From positions 1-42,272 of the forward strand of contig NZ_MATO01000011.1 in NCBI RefSeq assembly GCF_001700325.1: 42,272 bases of DNA, read 5' to 3'. The notes under the pieces were generated by a model. The model did no database searches, was not told where the DNA came from, and was given only the letters and a program-made list of their open reading frames with translations. A program made the translations under genes and the position numbers. Source of the stretch: Caryophanon latum (lineage in GTDB: Bacteria; Bacillota; Bacilli; Bacillales_A; Planococcaceae). Of this stretch, positions 26,251 to 36,401 are shown in pieces; positions within the stretch are counted from its first letter, which is position 1; each line of letters begins with the position of its first letter.

Positions 26251-26340
26251 GATAGAATGAAATCATTGGTTGTGATTCAATTCTGTGAGGACTTGAATAT
26301 ACGAAGGGCTTAGAGACTGCAATCTCTAAGTCCTTTTTCT
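26229..26340 (+). ncRNA. Candidate small RNA with own promoter and terminator
   Basis: A near-consensus sigma-A promoter, TTGACA (26229-26234), 18-base spacer and TAGAAT (26253-26258), predicts a start near 26265. A 12-bp hairpin (26305-26316/26323-26334, arms containing CTTAGAGA and TCTCTAAG) with loop CTGCAA and the T-run TTTTTCTTT follows. The transcript would be about 75 nt with little coding capacity. Its 3' hairpin is complementary to the last codons of the minus-strand gene at 26310-26777, so it may act as an antisense RNA or simply as a convergent terminator. Confidence 0.4.
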
Positions 26341-26777
26341 TTGTCTATAGAGTATTCTATCATTCCTCTTTTCTTTGTGCAAATGTTGATTTTTTCGTGG
26401 ATCTGACAAACTACTCCATCATTTTCTCTGTTGTTGTTAGCTGGCATTTTCAATGAAAGACAAGTACCAGTAAGCCCTCTTAACTGAAGACTATATATTT
26501 CGTCTGCTTTCGGTAGCGAAATGCGCATCGTAAACAATTGCTTTGTTGTTTCGTTTAAAACGTTAGGCAACGTCATGACGTTAAGTTCGTTAGTGGAATG
26601 GATGTTTGTTTCTACGAACGGTATTTTAGTAATATAGTTCTGTTTATCAACAATTTGGATCTTTCCTTCAATGAAAGTAGGTTGGATGAACTGTTTTTCG
26701 TACATGAAAGATGCTAAAAAAATAAATAATATCGGAAAAATAAGGACAATTGCCGCTTTTTTTTTTGAACAAACCAT
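26310..26777 (-). CDS. Small membrane-anchored protein of unknown function
   Basis: 155 residues, not recognised. Residues 1-6 are basic (MVCSKKK), followed by one hydrophobic helix (about 8-25); the remainder is polar and probably extracytoplasmic. Four cysteines (TGTCLS, VVCQIH, INICTKK, RDCSL) in the last third could form disulfides. The start is ATG with CGGAGGATATT upstream. It is divergent from the chemoreceptor gene at 26877, sharing a 99-base intergenic region. The last eight codons form one arm of the hairpin at 26305-26334. Confidence 0.65.
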   Translation of the reverse strand: MVCSKKKAAIVLIFPILFIFLASFMYEKQFIQPTFIEGKIQIVDKQNYITKIPFVETNIHSTNELNVMTLPNVLNETTKQLFTMRISLPKADEIYSLQLRGLTGTCLSLKMPANNNRENDGVVCQIHEKINICTKKRGMIEYSIDKEKGLRDCSL

Positions 26778-26876
26778 AATATCCTCCGTTTATTTGAGAA
26801 ATCTGTGAGAATGATAGTATATAATTATAGGTACATAGAACTCAATTTATTATAAAGCAAAGTGTAGGAGGTTACT

Positions 26877-28424
26877 ATGACGGAGAAGAAACTATTGCAA
26901 AATAAATTGCTACTGCATTTCTCGTCAGTGTTAGTTGTACTTGCATGGCTAGTCTTCTTACTTCATCGCTATTTAGGCTTTCTACAAGCAGAAGTGATGT
27001 ATCGAAACGGACAGCTTATGACAACGACAGCAACATACATTGTATTAATGCTAATGCTATTCATAACGGTATTACAAGGAATAGGAATCGTTATGTATTA
27101 CAAAAAACCTGCAAATAAACGATTACCATTATTAATTACGCTAACGTTAACGATGACAAGTATTGCGACGATTGCGGCGGGCAGCGGTTTAATAGAATAT
27201 CACTTTTCAATCTTTGTTGTCATGGCATTGATTACGATGTTCCAACGTAGAAAGCTCGTGCTAATTGCGTCAAGTATTTTTTTAACACAGCACATTGGTG
27301 GTTATCTATTTTTCCCAGAGCTATTGTGTGGCAGCACAACATATAGCTTTTTATTATTGCTTATTCACGCAATATTTTTAATTGGCATTACGATTGCGGC
27401 AACGGTTATGATCAATCAAACGAAAAGAACCGATTTGGAATATGCGAAGGTGGAAAAGCAGAATGAAGAGAAAATTCAAGAGTTACTACGTGAAGTGAAA
27501 AAAGCAAGTCAGCACGTATATACCGATGCGACACAACTTCAGCAACAAACAGAACGCGTATCGAGTGCGAGCGCTGGCATTGCAGCAGTTATTGAGCAAA
27601 CGAGAGCACAAGTGAACGAAACGACGGAGCTTGTAACGGCAGCAAGCAAAACAGGGAATCAATTAGATTGTCAAATGAATGAAGTGGAGCGTATTACACA
27701 GCTAATCGCGAATGAAGCGCAATTTACGACAAAAATGGCAATTGAAGGTGTGACAACATTAGATCATGTGACGATGCAGCAGCATAGAATCGAGCAGTCA
27801 TTGTATGATTTACATCAGCTAGTGGAAAATGTTGTTGAGGATTCTAAAAACATTTCGTATGAAGCGAATGATATTGCCCGAATTAGTGAGCAAACGCGCT
27901 TGCTTGCACTGAATGCCTCGATTGAAGCAGCACGAGCAGGTGAATACGGTAAAGGCTTCCAAGTTGTTGCATCCGAAGTACAGAAGCTTGCGCAGCACTC
28001 ACAACAATCAACGAAGCATATTTTTGAGCTCATTCATGAAATTCACGACAAAATTGAGCTCATACAGCAAACGACGATGCAAAGTCGTACTGAAGTGCAA
28101 AAAGGCAACGAAATGATGCGCCAAACAGAGGAAATGTTTGAGCGTATTGTTACACAAGCCAAAAGTATGGAAAGTGAGACAGAATGGATTACATCTATTA
28201 TTCACACAGCTGTTACGATGACGACAGAAATGAATACGATGTTTGAAACGGTATTGCTTGCGAATGCAGAATTGCTCGAAGTGTCTGATAAAGCATCTAC
28301 GACATCGGATCGCCAGCTGCATAACATTGAAGTGCTTGAGCAAGTGACGAGCTACTTATATGAAATTGTGGAGCGCTTAAATACGTTAATGCAAGACGAA
28401 GAAGATGTGTTAAAGCTTGATTAA
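26877..28424 (+). CDS. Methyl-accepting chemotaxis protein with multi-helix membrane sensor
   Basis: 515 residues. The first 180 residues are almost entirely hydrophobic (about six helices: 13-31, 49-70, 82-100, 103-122, 128-146, 157-178) with no extracytoplasmic ligand domain and no evident HAMP. A coiled coil leads to the MCP signalling domain, whose hairpin tip reads [26 protein letters not shown]. It would signal to CheA/CheW. Sensing within the membrane (energy state, lipophilic compound) is a reasonable guess given the architecture. The start is ATG after GTAGGAGGTTACT. First of three receptor genes in the same direction. Confidence 0.9.
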   Translation: MTEKKLLQNKLLLHFSSVLVVLAWLVFLLHRYLGFLQAEVMYRNGQLMTTTATYIVLMLMLFITVLQGIGIVMYYKKPANKRLPLLITLTLTMTSIATIAAGSGLIEYHFSIFVVMALITMFQRRKLVLIASSIFLTQHIGGYLFFPELLCGSTTYSFLLLLIHAIFLIGITIAATVMINQTKRTDLEYAKVEKQNEEKIQELLREVKKASQHVYTDATQLQQQTERVSSASAGIAAVIEQTRAQVNETTELVTAASKTGNQLDCQMNEVERITQLIANEAQFTTKMAIEGVTTLDHVTMQQHRIEQSLYDLHQLVENVVEDSKNISYEANDIARISEQTRLLALNASIEAARAGEYGKGFQVVASEVQKLAQHSQQSTKHIFELIHEIHDKIELIQQTTMQSRTEVQKGNEMMRQTEEMFERIVTQAKSMESETEWITSIIHTAVTMTTEMNTMFETVLLANAELLEVSDKASTTSDRQLHNIEVLEQVTSYLYEIVERLNTLMQDEEDVLKLD

Positions 28425-28557
28425 CGATAAGTTCGTGAAACATCTTTGAATAACATACACCCTAGAACAACCGATCATTTTTTAGTCAAGTACGTTATAG
28501 CATGTCATAATAAATGAGGATTTTGATCATTTGCTATAAAACTAGTGGAATGAAAGG

Positions 28558-30252
28558 ATGAAATACAGTATGAAAATCGGCACGAAATTAAGTGCGGCAT
28601 TTTATTTAATTATTGCGGTTATCATTTTAACGACCATTTTAAACTTTGGGAATTTGCAGCGCATTGAAGAGGTGCAAACACAAGCATTTGACCATCGAGT
28701 AGAGCGTATTTTGTTAGCGGAGGAAATTCGTTATGACATCGCGCAGCAAGGGTTGTTTTTACGTGCGTACTTTTTAGAGCGTACGGATGAAAATTTAAAA
28801 CAACTTGAAGTGTTTGCGACACAATTACATGAAAATATCGAAACGTATCGTGCGACATCAAGCGCGCAGTCGATGGAAAGTGTGGAACAGCTCGAGCGCT
28901 TTAATGAGCAGTTTAATGTAGCGCTTCGAAAGGCGATTACGGCAATTGAAGCGGGAAATAACGAGGAAGCGTTAAACTACATTAACGATCCACTAGATGA
29001 GGCGAACGCGGCGTTATCTCAAATAGCAGATGAAATAAAAGAAGGTCAGCAAATCGGCTTGCAAATGGCAAAGGAATCAAATGAGCAAGCACTTGGAAGT
29101 TCAAAATGGAGTTTACTGCTCGCATTATTTGTGTCGTTGATCATTACAATATGCTTAATTGTATTAATTAAACGTACCGTGACGCAGCCGTTACAAATTT
29201 TATATAAAAGTGCTAAGCATATTGTAGAAGGTGATGTATCTCAGCCTGACATACAGTTAAAACAAAAAGATGAAATTGGTGACCTTGCGAACGTATTCAA
29301 TAGTATGAAAGCTAACTTAAACCAGTTGCTACAAAGCGTTCAGCAAAACTCCGAGCAGCTTAGTGCAGCAGCCGAACAGCTAGCTGCAAGTATTGAAGAA
29401 GTGAGCGCTTCAACGGAGGAAATGACGAGCCAAATGAGTGTGACAGCAAAAACGGCTCAAATTGCTGAACATGCTGCACTTGATAGCACATACGTTATGG
29501 ATGAAGCAGCAAATGGTGTAAAAAACATTACAGATGCATCACAGTCATTGCATGTCGCGTCACGCAATGCTGGAACGATCGCGATAAACGGTTCAACAAT
29601 CATTACGAAAGCGCAGCAACAAATGATCACGATTGAACAGTCAACAACACTTGTAAACGAGCTCGTACGCAAGTTAACGAAGCAAACGGAGGAAATCGAA
29701 ACGATGGCAGATACAATCAATGCGATTACCGACCAGACAAATTTACTTGCGCTCAATGCCTCAATCGAAGCGGCACGTGCAGGGGAAAATGGCAAAGGAT
29801 TCGCGGTTGTAGCCGATGAAGTACGTAAGCTAGCTGAGCAGTCAAAAATATCAGCAACGGCTATTTCCGAATTAACGAGCGAAATTCATAAAGAGACGCA
29901 TGACGTTGTAAACGCAGTGGACGGTGCAATCTTTTCTGTACAAGAAGGAGTAGCCATCATTGGCGAGGCAGGCACTTCATTTACAGATATTACGAACGCA
30001 GTCGATCATATGACAAATCAAATTGAAAATGTGTCGGCAACCGTTGAGCAATTGCACGTACAAACGCAAAAAGTATCAAGTTCTGTACATCATTTATCAC
30101 AAAGCGCAGCAACGACAGCTAGCAATATGAAAAACGTTGCGGTGTCGATGGAGGAGCAAGGCGACGCGATGCAGCAAGTAAACGGTGTAGCGACATTGCT
30201 TGCGACGAGCGCTACTGATTTACAGCGAGAGCTAAATCATTTTAAAGTTTAA
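28558..30252 (+). CDS. Methyl-accepting chemotaxis protein with four-helix-bundle sensor
   Basis: 564 residues (560 if ATG at 28570 is used; the ribosome binding site AAAGGA overlaps the first ATG). Layout: TM helix about 12-28, a helical extracytoplasmic 4HB_MCP-type ligand domain (30-180), TM helix about 186-207, HAMP (208-260) and the signalling domain with [26 protein letters not shown]. Four-helix-bundle sensors bind small molecules such as amino acids or aromatic acids. The position near an aromatic catabolic locus makes such ligands plausible, but nothing in the sequence proves it. Confidence 0.9.
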   Translation: MKYSMKIGTKLSAAFYLIIAVIILTTILNFGNLQRIEEVQTQAFDHRVERILLAEEIRYDIAQQGLFLRAYFLERTDENLKQLEVFATQLHENIETYRATSSAQSMESVEQLERFNEQFNVALRKAITAIEAGNNEEALNYINDPLDEANAALSQIADEIKEGQQIGLQMAKESNEQALGSSKWSLLLALFVSLIITICLIVLIKRTVTQPLQILYKSAKHIVEGDVSQPDIQLKQKDEIGDLANVFNSMKANLNQLLQSVQQNSEQLSAAAEQLAASIEEVSASTEEMTSQMSVTAKTAQIAEHAALDSTYVMDEAANGVKNITDASQSLHVASRNAGTIAINGSTIITKAQQQMITIEQSTTLVNELVRKLTKQTEEIETMADTINAITDQTNLLALNASIEAARAGENGKGFAVVADEVRKLAEQSKISATAISELTSEIHKETHDVVNAVDGAIFSVQEGVAIIGEAGTSFTDITNAVDHMTNQIENVSATVEQLHVQTQKVSSSVHHLSQSAATTASNMKNVAVSMEEQGDAMQQVNGVATLLATSATDLQRELNHFKV

Positions 30253-30254
30253 CC

Positions 30255-30400
30255 AAGATCCGCGCCTGTTCATACAGCAGTAATTGACCAAGCGCGTATT
30301 ATGGCTCGCGTTGCCTCTGCGATTATTCGAGGCAACAATCATTTTCGCTTTTTCTCAAGGAGCCTCACTGTGCGCGTCTTGTCATGACGACAGAGCCTTT
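30255..30400 (-). repeat. Degenerate copy of the intergenic repeat, reverse orientation
   Basis: Read on the minus strand it contains GAGGCTCCTTGAG and then GCGAGCCATAATACGCG, matching the end of the copies at 1-50 and 33945-34135. Inside it is a perfect 8-bp stem GTTGCCTC/GAGGCAAC (30310-30335 region). It occupies much of the 440-base gap after the second chemoreceptor gene. The rest of the gap holds the terminator at 30495-30539 and the upstream region of the third receptor. Confidence 0.45.
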
Positions 30401-30494
30401 TATTCGGATTTTATACTTAAAACAGCCGTTTAACTGTATAAGAAATGTTAATCAATACGCCTAATATAGGACTTAATGCATAATGTGAAACTAT

Positions 30495-30539
30495 AAACTA
30501 GAACACTGTGAAATTTTTCTTGTGTTCTAGTTTTTTTTT
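30495..30539 (+). terminator. Terminator before the third chemoreceptor gene
   Basis: AAACTAGAACAC (30495-30506) pairs with GTGTTCTAGTTT (30522-30533), and the T-run continues to 30539. It lies about 240 bases downstream of the second receptor gene and isolates the third receptor as its own transcript. Confidence 0.85.
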
Positions 30540-30692
30540 GAGCATTTAATGATGTGCAAGCATAATTTTAGGAGTAAATGTGTATTAAATAAACTAAAAA
30601 TTCATACTTTTATGGTAATATAGGAGGGGTGTCTTGTCAGCCTGCTATAGATAAGCGAAGAAATGTACATAAAACAGAGAGGTGGAATAGTG

Positions 30693-32777
30693 ATGTTTCG
30701 GTCACTAAAAAGTTATTTATGGGTGTCACTTTTAGCGCTCACAATTATTCCTGTCGTGTTAATTGTTATACTAAATTACACGGTGTTTTCAAAAGAGGTG
30801 AACGAATCAGCTGAACAAACGAATAAAACGTTTGCGGAAACGCTAGCAGACAACATCGCCTCAAACATTCAGCAATCATACAAAGTAACTGAAATGTTAG
30901 CGACAGATCCAAGCATTACGTCCATGGACCGAGTACTACAAACTGAGCGCTTAAAGCAAGTCATTGCCGAAAATCCACATTTTGATTTGTTTTATATTCA
31001 AGATATGACGGGCATGCAAGTTGCGCGTTCAAGCGGTGAACTCGGCTTCCGCGGCGATCGCTGGTATTATGAGCAAATGATGAACGAGCGCGCCCCATTT
31101 ATTAGCCCTACATATTATTCGGTTAGCGGTAACGTACCGGTCGTATCGATGTATTTCCCGATTGAAAATAACGGAGAAATGGTCGGCTTTTTAGGGGCAG
31201 ATATTCAGCTAAGTCGTCTGCAAGAAATTGTTGACCAATATGCAACGAAGCAGGACGCGACATATGCGTACTTACTCGATACGGAAGGAAAAATTGTAGC
31301 GCATCCAGATGCAATGTACGTAGAGGAACTATTCAACTACATAACGGGAACGAAAACAGTACTGTTGCGCGATGCAAATGGTAACGTACAAGTAGACGCA
31401 GAAGGCAATCAACTAACAGAGGAACAGCCAATCGAAGTACCAAAGGAGCTATATACGATTACGAAAGGTGCGTTAAATGGCGAGCATGGCGTCACGCAAT
31501 ATGCGAGCTATAATAACGAGGATGTCATTAGCGGCTACGCACCAGTTGAGCTAGCGGACGGTACGAACTGGGCAGTCATTACAGTGCAGCAGAAAGAGGC
31601 GACATTTGCAGCGGTCAATCGTTTAGCGAGTGCAAATGGCATTGTAGCCATTATATTAACGATTTTAGTCGTTATGTTCACTGCATATTTAATGAAGAAA
31701 ATTATCCGACCAATTATCGAAGTAGCTAACCGTATGAAAGACATTCACCAAGGCGAAGGAGATTTGACGAAGCGTATCGACACGAAAGCATCGTTTGAAG
31801 TGAAAGATTTAACGACACATATGAACGGTTTTTTAAACAACGTGCAGCACATCGTTAAAGAAACGAAACATTCGTCAGATGAGGTGTTAAAGCATACGCA
31901 ATCGCTTAGTGCACAAACCGAGCAAATTAACGATGCTTCACACGATGTTGCGCTAACGATTAATGAAACAACTGAAAGTACTACGTTGATCAATGAGCAA
32001 ATGCATGTGACGACGAACGTAGTTGAACATGTAACGAGCGGGTTACAAACGATTTCAAATAGCGCGACTGAAATTTCAAAAATTACCGAGAAGACCGAGC
32101 AAATTTCAGAGGAAGCGAGCTCATCATTCATTCAAATTCATAAGCAAATGCACGAAATCTCAACGAACGTATCCAGCTTAAATGATGTAATGCAATTGTT
32201 AAACACCGAGTCACATGAAATTTCACAAATTGTGGACGTCATTCGCTCAATTGCGGATCAGACAAACTTGCTTGCACTAAACGCTTCGATTGAAACAGCG
32301 CGTGCAGGTGAGGCGGGCAAAGGATTCGCAGTCGTAGCCGAGGAAGTTCGTAAGCTCTCTGATCAAGTAAGCGAATCGATTGATCAAATTTCCGTGAAAA
32401 TTCACCGCATGGAAAACGTTATGGGCAAAGCGCTCGTCTATATGGAAAATGGTCATAAAGAAGTAGCAGTCGGCATGGAGCTCATTACAGCTGGCACTGA
32501 AACGTTTAAAGAAATCGGCATCATTTCACAGCACGCGAACGCGGAAGTACAAGAAATTTCAACGTCCATTGCAGCGATGGTTGACGAATCCGAGCGTGGT
32601 TTAGCCGCAATTCAAGAAGTGAAAGAGCACGTCGATCAAGTGAATGCGACGTTACTAAACGTTAGCGCCGTGTCTGAACAAACACTCGCGTCGACATCTG
32701 AAATTTCAGAAGCGAGCCGCACGTTAGAGGAAGTGAGCAATCAGTTGAACAAAGTGATTGGGCAGTTTAAAAGTTAA
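30693..32777 (+). CDS. Methyl-accepting chemotaxis protein with dCache-type sensor
   Basis: 694 residues from ATG at 30693, chosen for AGAGGTGG just upstream; an in-frame ATG at 30663 lacks one. Layout: TM near 5-28, a large extracytoplasmic double-Cache domain (about 35-290, with [27 protein letters not shown] and [15 protein letters not shown]), TM near 305-325, HAMP (to about 375) and the signalling domain with [26 protein letters not shown]. dCache receptors of Bacillus (McpB, McpC types) bind amino acids and other small ligands. A 4th residue change (IETARAG) at the tip is minor. Confidence 0.92.
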   Translation: MFRSLKSYLWVSLLALTIIPVVLIVILNYTVFSKEVNESAEQTNKTFAETLADNIASNIQQSYKVTEMLATDPSITSMDRVLQTERLKQVIAENPHFDLFYIQDMTGMQVARSSGELGFRGDRWYYEQMMNERAPFISPTYYSVSGNVPVVSMYFPIENNGEMVGFLGADIQLSRLQEIVDQYATKQDATYAYLLDTEGKIVAHPDAMYVEELFNYITGTKTVLLRDANGNVQVDAEGNQLTEEQPIEVPKELYTITKGALNGEHGVTQYASYNNEDVISGYAPVELADGTNWAVITVQQKEATFAAVNRLASANGIVAIILTILVVMFTAYLMKKIIRPIIEVANRMKDIHQGEGDLTKRIDTKASFEVKDLTTHMNGFLNNVQHIVKETKHSSDEVLKHTQSLSAQTEQINDASHDVALTINETTESTTLINEQMHVTTNVVEHVTSGLQTISNSATEISKITEKTEQISEEASSSFIQIHKQMHEISTNVSSLNDVMQLLNTESHEISQIVDVIRSIADQTNLLALNASIETARAGEAGKGFAVVAEEVRKLSDQVSESIDQISVKIHRMENVMGKALVYMENGHKEVAVGMELITAGTETFKEIGIISQHANAEVQEISTSIAAMVDESERGLAAIQEVKEHVDQVNATLLNVSAVSEQTLASTSEISEASRTLEEVSNQLNKVIGQFKS

Positions 32778-32782
32778 TACGA

Positions 32783-32818
32783 ACGGGCATGGTGCATGAT
32801 GCATCATGCCCGTTTTTT
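32783..32818 (+). terminator. Terminator of the third chemoreceptor gene
   Basis: ACGGGCATG (32783-32791)/CATGCCCGT (32804-32812) with an inner TGCA/TGCA pair, followed by TTTTT. It starts 5 bases after the stop codon. From here to 33125 I see only AT-rich sequence with no supported gene. Confidence 0.92.
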
Positions 32819-33069
32819 CTTAAACGTAATTGAGAATTGCATGTAAGAAAAGTAAAAATGTATGATGTGCATAATAATGAAAATGAATCTTTCTATGTAT
32901 GAAAAAATGGCTTTATTTTATTTTAAAGTAATATTGTTTTTACGTGCAAGTGTATTTTTCCTATGTATATTTTGTATTTTCGATAATGTTACGTTTAGAT
33001 ATTATACTTTTGGCCTTATGAATTTCCCTCTTTCTAGCAGTTCATGAGTTAATAAGTGAATAAAACTGA

Positions 33070-33206
33070 CGACGTTAATAAAAATTGTTATTATTTACGA
33101 AAAATTCTCGTTTACGCATTTTGCATTGAAAGCATAGGTAAAATTAAGCATAATTTAAACTGAAATACATATCTATAAACTAGAGACAGAATAGGGGAAA
33201 TAAATC
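33070..33206 (+). promoter_or_regulatory. ahpC promoter region
   Basis: TTGAAA (33126-33131), an exact 17-base spacer and CATAAT (33149-33154) form a good sigma-A promoter. AGGGGA (33193-33198) is the ribosome binding site. Upstream, TAATAA and TTATTA (33076-33081, 33088-33093) form an AT-rich dyad. PerR boxes have a related AT-rich palindromic character, but the match to TTATAATNATTATAA is incomplete, so peroxide control is only suggested. Confidence 0.55.
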
Positions 33207-33770
33207 ATGGCATTAATCGGTAAAGAAATCGCACCGTTCCAAGCAAAAGCTTTCCAACAAGGCGAGTTCATCGACGTATCTTCAGAAAACTTCAAAGGAC
33301 AATGGTCAGTAGTATGCTTCTACCCAGCAGACTTCACTTTCGTATGCCCAACTGAATTAGAAGACTTACAAAACGAATACGCAACATTAAAATCTTTAGG
33401 TGTAGAAGTTTACTCAGTATCAACTGACACACACTTCACACATAAAGCATGGCACGATTCTTCACCAGCAATCGGCAAAATCGAGTACATTATGATCGGT
33501 GACCCATCTCACCAAATTTCTCGCGCGTTTGACGTATTAATCGAAGAAGACGGTTTAGCTGAGCGTGGTACATTCATCATCGATCCAGACGGTATTGTAC
33601 AAGCTATCGAAATTAACGCAGGCGGCATCGGTCGTGACGCTTCTACTTTAGTAAACAAAGTAAAAGCTGCACAATACGTACGCAACAATCCAGGTGAAGT
33701 TTGCCCAGCGAAATGGGAAGAAGGCGCTGATACATTAAAGCCAAGCCTTGACCTAGTTGGTAAACTTTAA
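33207..33770 (+). CDS. ahpC: Alkyl hydroperoxide reductase subunit C (2-Cys peroxiredoxin)
   Basis: 187 residues, the standard AhpC length. It reduces H2O2, organic hydroperoxides and peroxynitrite. The peroxidatic Cys47 is in FTFVCPTEL and the resolving Cys166 in GEVCPAKW. It is recycled by AhpF, encoded 400 bases downstream. The codon use is strongly biased (GTA, GAA, TTC), as for highly expressed genes. Its promoter is separate from the catabolic locus. Confidence 0.97.
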   Translation: MALIGKEIAPFQAKAFQQGEFIDVSSENFKGQWSVVCFYPADFTFVCPTELEDLQNEYATLKSLGVEVYSVSTDTHFTHKAWHDSSPAIGKIEYIMIGDPSHQISRAFDVLIEEDGLAERGTFIIDPDGIVQAIEINAGGIGRDASTLVNKVKAAQYVRNNPGEVCPAKWEEGADTLKPSLDLVGKL

Positions 33771-33819
33771 TATTCACCGTTTGAATAATAGAACATCGCT
33801 AACAACTTAGCACATCACG

Positions 33820-33855
33820 GGGGGCTTCTGGACATGTCTAGAACGCCCCTTGTTT
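33820..33855 (+). terminator. Terminator-like hairpin after ahpC
   Basis: A GGGGGGCTTCTGG arm is complementary, with a few mismatches, to CTAGAACGCCCC across a central ACATGT palindrome, and is followed by TTGTTTTCG. It would stop or attenuate transcription between ahpC and ahpF. Confidence 0.6.
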
Positions 33856-33944
33856 TCGATTTAATCGGACGTGTTGTGGCAGGAAGCGTGTTGCGGCTCG
33901 CCCGACAAATTTCAGCTATGTTGATACGCTTTTGATATAGCACG

Positions 33945-34135
33945 GAAGCTGAATTAAGTTTTCAACTGTAAGAGCAGTGAGCATGCGGCGAGACTCCTTG
34001 TGGTGAGACCCCACAGCGTAGCGAGGAGGCTCAAGGAAGGCAGTAAGCGCCACGTCTATGTGGCACTGCCTTCAGAACTATAGCCCCCACGCCTAAGGAA
34101 AGCGAGCCGCCATACGCGCAATGCTCATAAACTAG
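33945..34135 (+). repeat. Intergenic repeat copy between ahpC and ahpF
   Basis: Contains the hallmark blocks ATGCGGCGAGACTCCTTG, GAGACCCCACAGCG, AGCGAGGAGGCTCA, and the end AAAGCGAGCCGCCATACGCG. Elements with these blocks occur in many copies in Bacillales genomes (general knowledge). Internally it has CGCCACG...TGTGGC and other arms that could fold. It is the best preserved copy in this window. Confidence 0.6.
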
Positions 34136-34177
34136 CGTAGCGACATGCACAAAAACATTTATTTAGGAGGAACTACC

Positions 34178-35734
34178 ATGCTAGATCAAGCAATTAAAGA
34201 CCAATTAAAACAATACTTAGCAATGCTCGAGGGCGACTTAGTCATTAAATATAGCGTTGCAGACGACAAAGCATCACAAGATATTTTAGCGTTAGTAAAC
34301 GAGCTAACGAACCTTTCAACACGTATCACAAGCGAGGAAGCAGCGTTAGAGCGCACACCGAGCTTCTCGGTAAACAAAGCAGGTGAAGCGGATTCAGGTG
34401 TTATTTTCGCAGGCTTGCCACTAGGTCACGAGTTCACATCACTTGTCCTTGCATTACTACAAGTATCAGGTCGTGCACCAAAAGTAGAAAAAGCGACAAT
34501 CGACCGCATTCAAGCGATTAAAAAGCCGTTAGTATTCGAAACGTACGTAAGTTTAACGTGCCATAACTGCCCAGACGTTGTGCAGGCTTTAAACATTATG
34601 GCCGTATTAAACCCGAACGTGACGCACACGATGGTTGAAGGCGGTACGTTCCAAAATGAAATTCAAGCGCGCGATATTATGGCGGTGCCAACTGTGTTCT
34701 TAAACGGCGAAAACTTCGGCGGTGGACGTATGGAGCTTGAGGACATTTTAACGAAGCTTGGCGAAGTATCAGACGGCTCGGAGTTTGAAGGCATTGAACC
34801 GTTTGACGTGCTCGTTGTCGGCGGCGGTCCAGCAGGTGCAGCAGCGGCAATTTATGCAGCACGTAAAGGCATTCGTACAGGGATCGTAGCAGAGCGCTTC
34901 GGTGGTCAAGTCAACGACACATTAGCAATCGAAAACATTATCGGTACGAAAGCAACAGAAGGTCCAGCATTCGTATCAAGCTTAGAAGCACATGTACTGG
35001 ATTACCCAGTAGACATTTTCAAATCACAACGCGCAGCTCGCATCGAGAAAAAAGAGCTTGTTGAAGTAACACTTGAAAATGGTGCGGTATTACAAGGGAA
35101 ATCGGTAATCGTGGCAACAGGTGCACGCTACCGTCAGCTAGGTGTTCCAGGTGAAGTGGAATTCAAAAACAAAGGGGTTGCGTATTGCCCACATTGTGAC
35201 GGTCCAATTTTCAAAGGAAAAGATGTTGCGGTCATTGGTGGCGGTAACTCAGGTGTTGAAGCGGCAATCGACTTAGCAGGTGTTGTAAAGCACGTAACAT
35301 TAATCCAACGTAGCGGCGAGTTAAAAGCTGACCAAGTATTACAAGAACGCGTACGTAGCTTACCGAACGTAACGGTGATTACGAACGCATTAACGAAAGA
35401 AATTACAGGTACGAACAAAGTAAACGGCTTAACGTACATCGATGCATTAACGAACATCGAGCATCACATCGCACTTGAAGGTGTATTCGTACAAATCGGT
35501 TTATTACCGAACACGGAATTCGTTGAAGGTTCACTTGAATTAAACGGTCACGGTGAAATCATCATCGACGGTCACGGTGCAACGAGCATGCCAGGCGTAT
35601 TCGCAGCAGGTGACTGCACGAACACAGTGTACAAGCAAATCATCATTTCAATGGGTGCAGGGGCAACAGCAGCACTTGGCGCATTTGACTACATGATTCG
35701 CCAAGCACCAGTGCGTGAGTTAGTCGAAGCATAA
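34178..35734 (+). CDS. ahpF: Alkyl hydroperoxide reductase subunit F
   Basis: 518 residues from ATG at 34178 (TTTAGGAGGAACTACC upstream); the frame opens 11 codons earlier without a ribosome binding site. A flavoprotein disulfide reductase that regenerates AhpC with NAD(P)H. The N-terminal double-thioredoxin-fold domain has Cys128/Cys131 (TCHNCPD). The thioredoxin-reductase-like part has the FAD motif VVGGGPAGAAAAIYAARKG, redox Cys337/Cys340 (YCPHCDGP), the NAD motif GGGNSGVEAAIDLAG and FAAGDCT. It is separated from ahpC by a terminator-like hairpin and a repeat, which is unusual for this normally tight pair. Confidence 0.97.
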   Translation: MLDQAIKDQLKQYLAMLEGDLVIKYSVADDKASQDILALVNELTNLSTRITSEEAALERTPSFSVNKAGEADSGVIFAGLPLGHEFTSLVLALLQVSGRAPKVEKATIDRIQAIKKPLVFETYVSLTCHNCPDVVQALNIMAVLNPNVTHTMVEGGTFQNEIQARDIMAVPTVFLNGENFGGGRMELEDILTKLGEVSDGSEFEGIEPFDVLVVGGGPAGAAAAIYAARKGIRTGIVAERFGGQVNDTLAIENIIGTKATEGPAFVSSLEAHVLDYPVDIFKSQRAARIEKKELVEVTLENGAVLQGKSVIVATGARYRQLGVPGEVEFKNKGVAYCPHCDGPIFKGKDVAVIGGGNSGVEAAIDLAGVVKHVTLIQRSGELKADQVLQERVRSLPNVTVITNALTKEITGTNKVNGLTYIDALTNIEHHIALEGVFVQIGLLPNTEFVEGSLELNGHGEIIIDGHGATSMPGVFAAGDCTNTVYKQIIISMGAGATAALGAFDYMIRQAPVRELVEA

Positions 35735-35737
35735 TGG

Positions 35738-35775
35738 AAACGCGAAAGTAGGGGAAACCTTGCTTTCGCGTTTTT
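35738..35775 (+). terminator. ahpF terminator
   Basis: AAACGCGAAAG (35738-35748)/CTTTCGCGTTT (35763-35773) with a 14-nt loop and further T residues. It begins 4 bases after the stop codon. Confidence 0.92.
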
Positions 35776-35789
35776 CTATTCAATCGTAC

Positions 35790-35915
35790 TTAGCTGATTG
35801 TTCAAATGCCCTGTAAGTCGATCTTTAGGAATTGATGTGTGACGAGTAATCGCAGAGACAAAGCGAACGACCATACGCATCTGCCAATTGAATGACTCAT
35901 CATGAACGTTGTAAC
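35790..35915 (+). repeat. Strongly degenerate repeat copy
   Basis: Contains AAAGCGAACGACCATACGCATCTGCCAATTGAATG, here given only as landmarks: AAAGCGAACGACCATACGC then TGCCAATTGAATG. These resemble the 3' part of the copies at 1-50 (GCGAGCCGCAATACGCG, TGCCAGTTGAATGG). The 271-base gap between ahpF and the next gene holds this and nothing else I can name. Confidence 0.35.
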
Positions 35916-36005
35916 AAATCGTCACAATGATGCGTTTCATAGAGGAAAGCAGGAGTTTTATGCGATGCTGTCGTAATAAAGAGATAACGGAAAGGGAGTG
36001 GCAAC

Positions 36006-36401
36006 ATGAAAAAAATTGCACTACCAGTACTAGGTGTCATCATTTTTTTAACAGCAATGCTCGCGTTTCACTTTTTTGTACCGACAAACGTGACGGCAAC
36101 GGACGATGACATTGTGAAAATTCGCGTGTTTGACGGCAATGACGGCACCGAAACAATTATTACGAGCGAAGCACAAATTGAGCGTATTGTGACGATGCTT
36201 AACGATATCGAGTTTTTGAAAACAGGTGTATCGATCGGATATATTGGCTACAGCTATGATGTGACGTATTACACCGCTTCTGGTGAAGAAGTACAGCAGT
36301 TCATCGTCAACAACGAGAAACAAATTCGCTATGAAGGGTTCTTTTATGAGGCACAAAACGGGGCGATTGATATGGCGGTACTTACAGGTGATGCATTATG
36401 A
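36006..36401 (+). CDS. Small membrane-anchored or secreted protein, unknown function
   Basis: 131 residues, not recognised. The N-terminus is a signal peptide or membrane anchor (MKKIALPVLGVIIFLTAML, then AFHFF), followed by a polar domain beginning VTATDDDIVKIRVFDGNDG and predicted to be mainly beta. The start is ATG with AAAGGGAGTGG upstream. The next gene overlaps its stop by four bases (ATGA), so the two are translated together and probably function at the cell surface together. Confidence 0.7.
   Translation: MKKIALPVLGVIIFLTAMLAFHFFVPTNVTATDDDIVKIRVFDGNDGTETIITSEAQIERIVTMLNDIEFLKTGVSIGYIGYSYDVTYYTASGEEVQQFIVNNEKQIRYEGFFYEAQNGAIDMAVLTGDAL

Noticed and set aside
32862-33047. 61-residue hydrophobic plus-strand open frame before ahpC
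   Set aside because: No ribosome binding site; AT-rich DNA yields Phe/Leu-rich frames by chance. Position overlaps only the ahpC upstream region.
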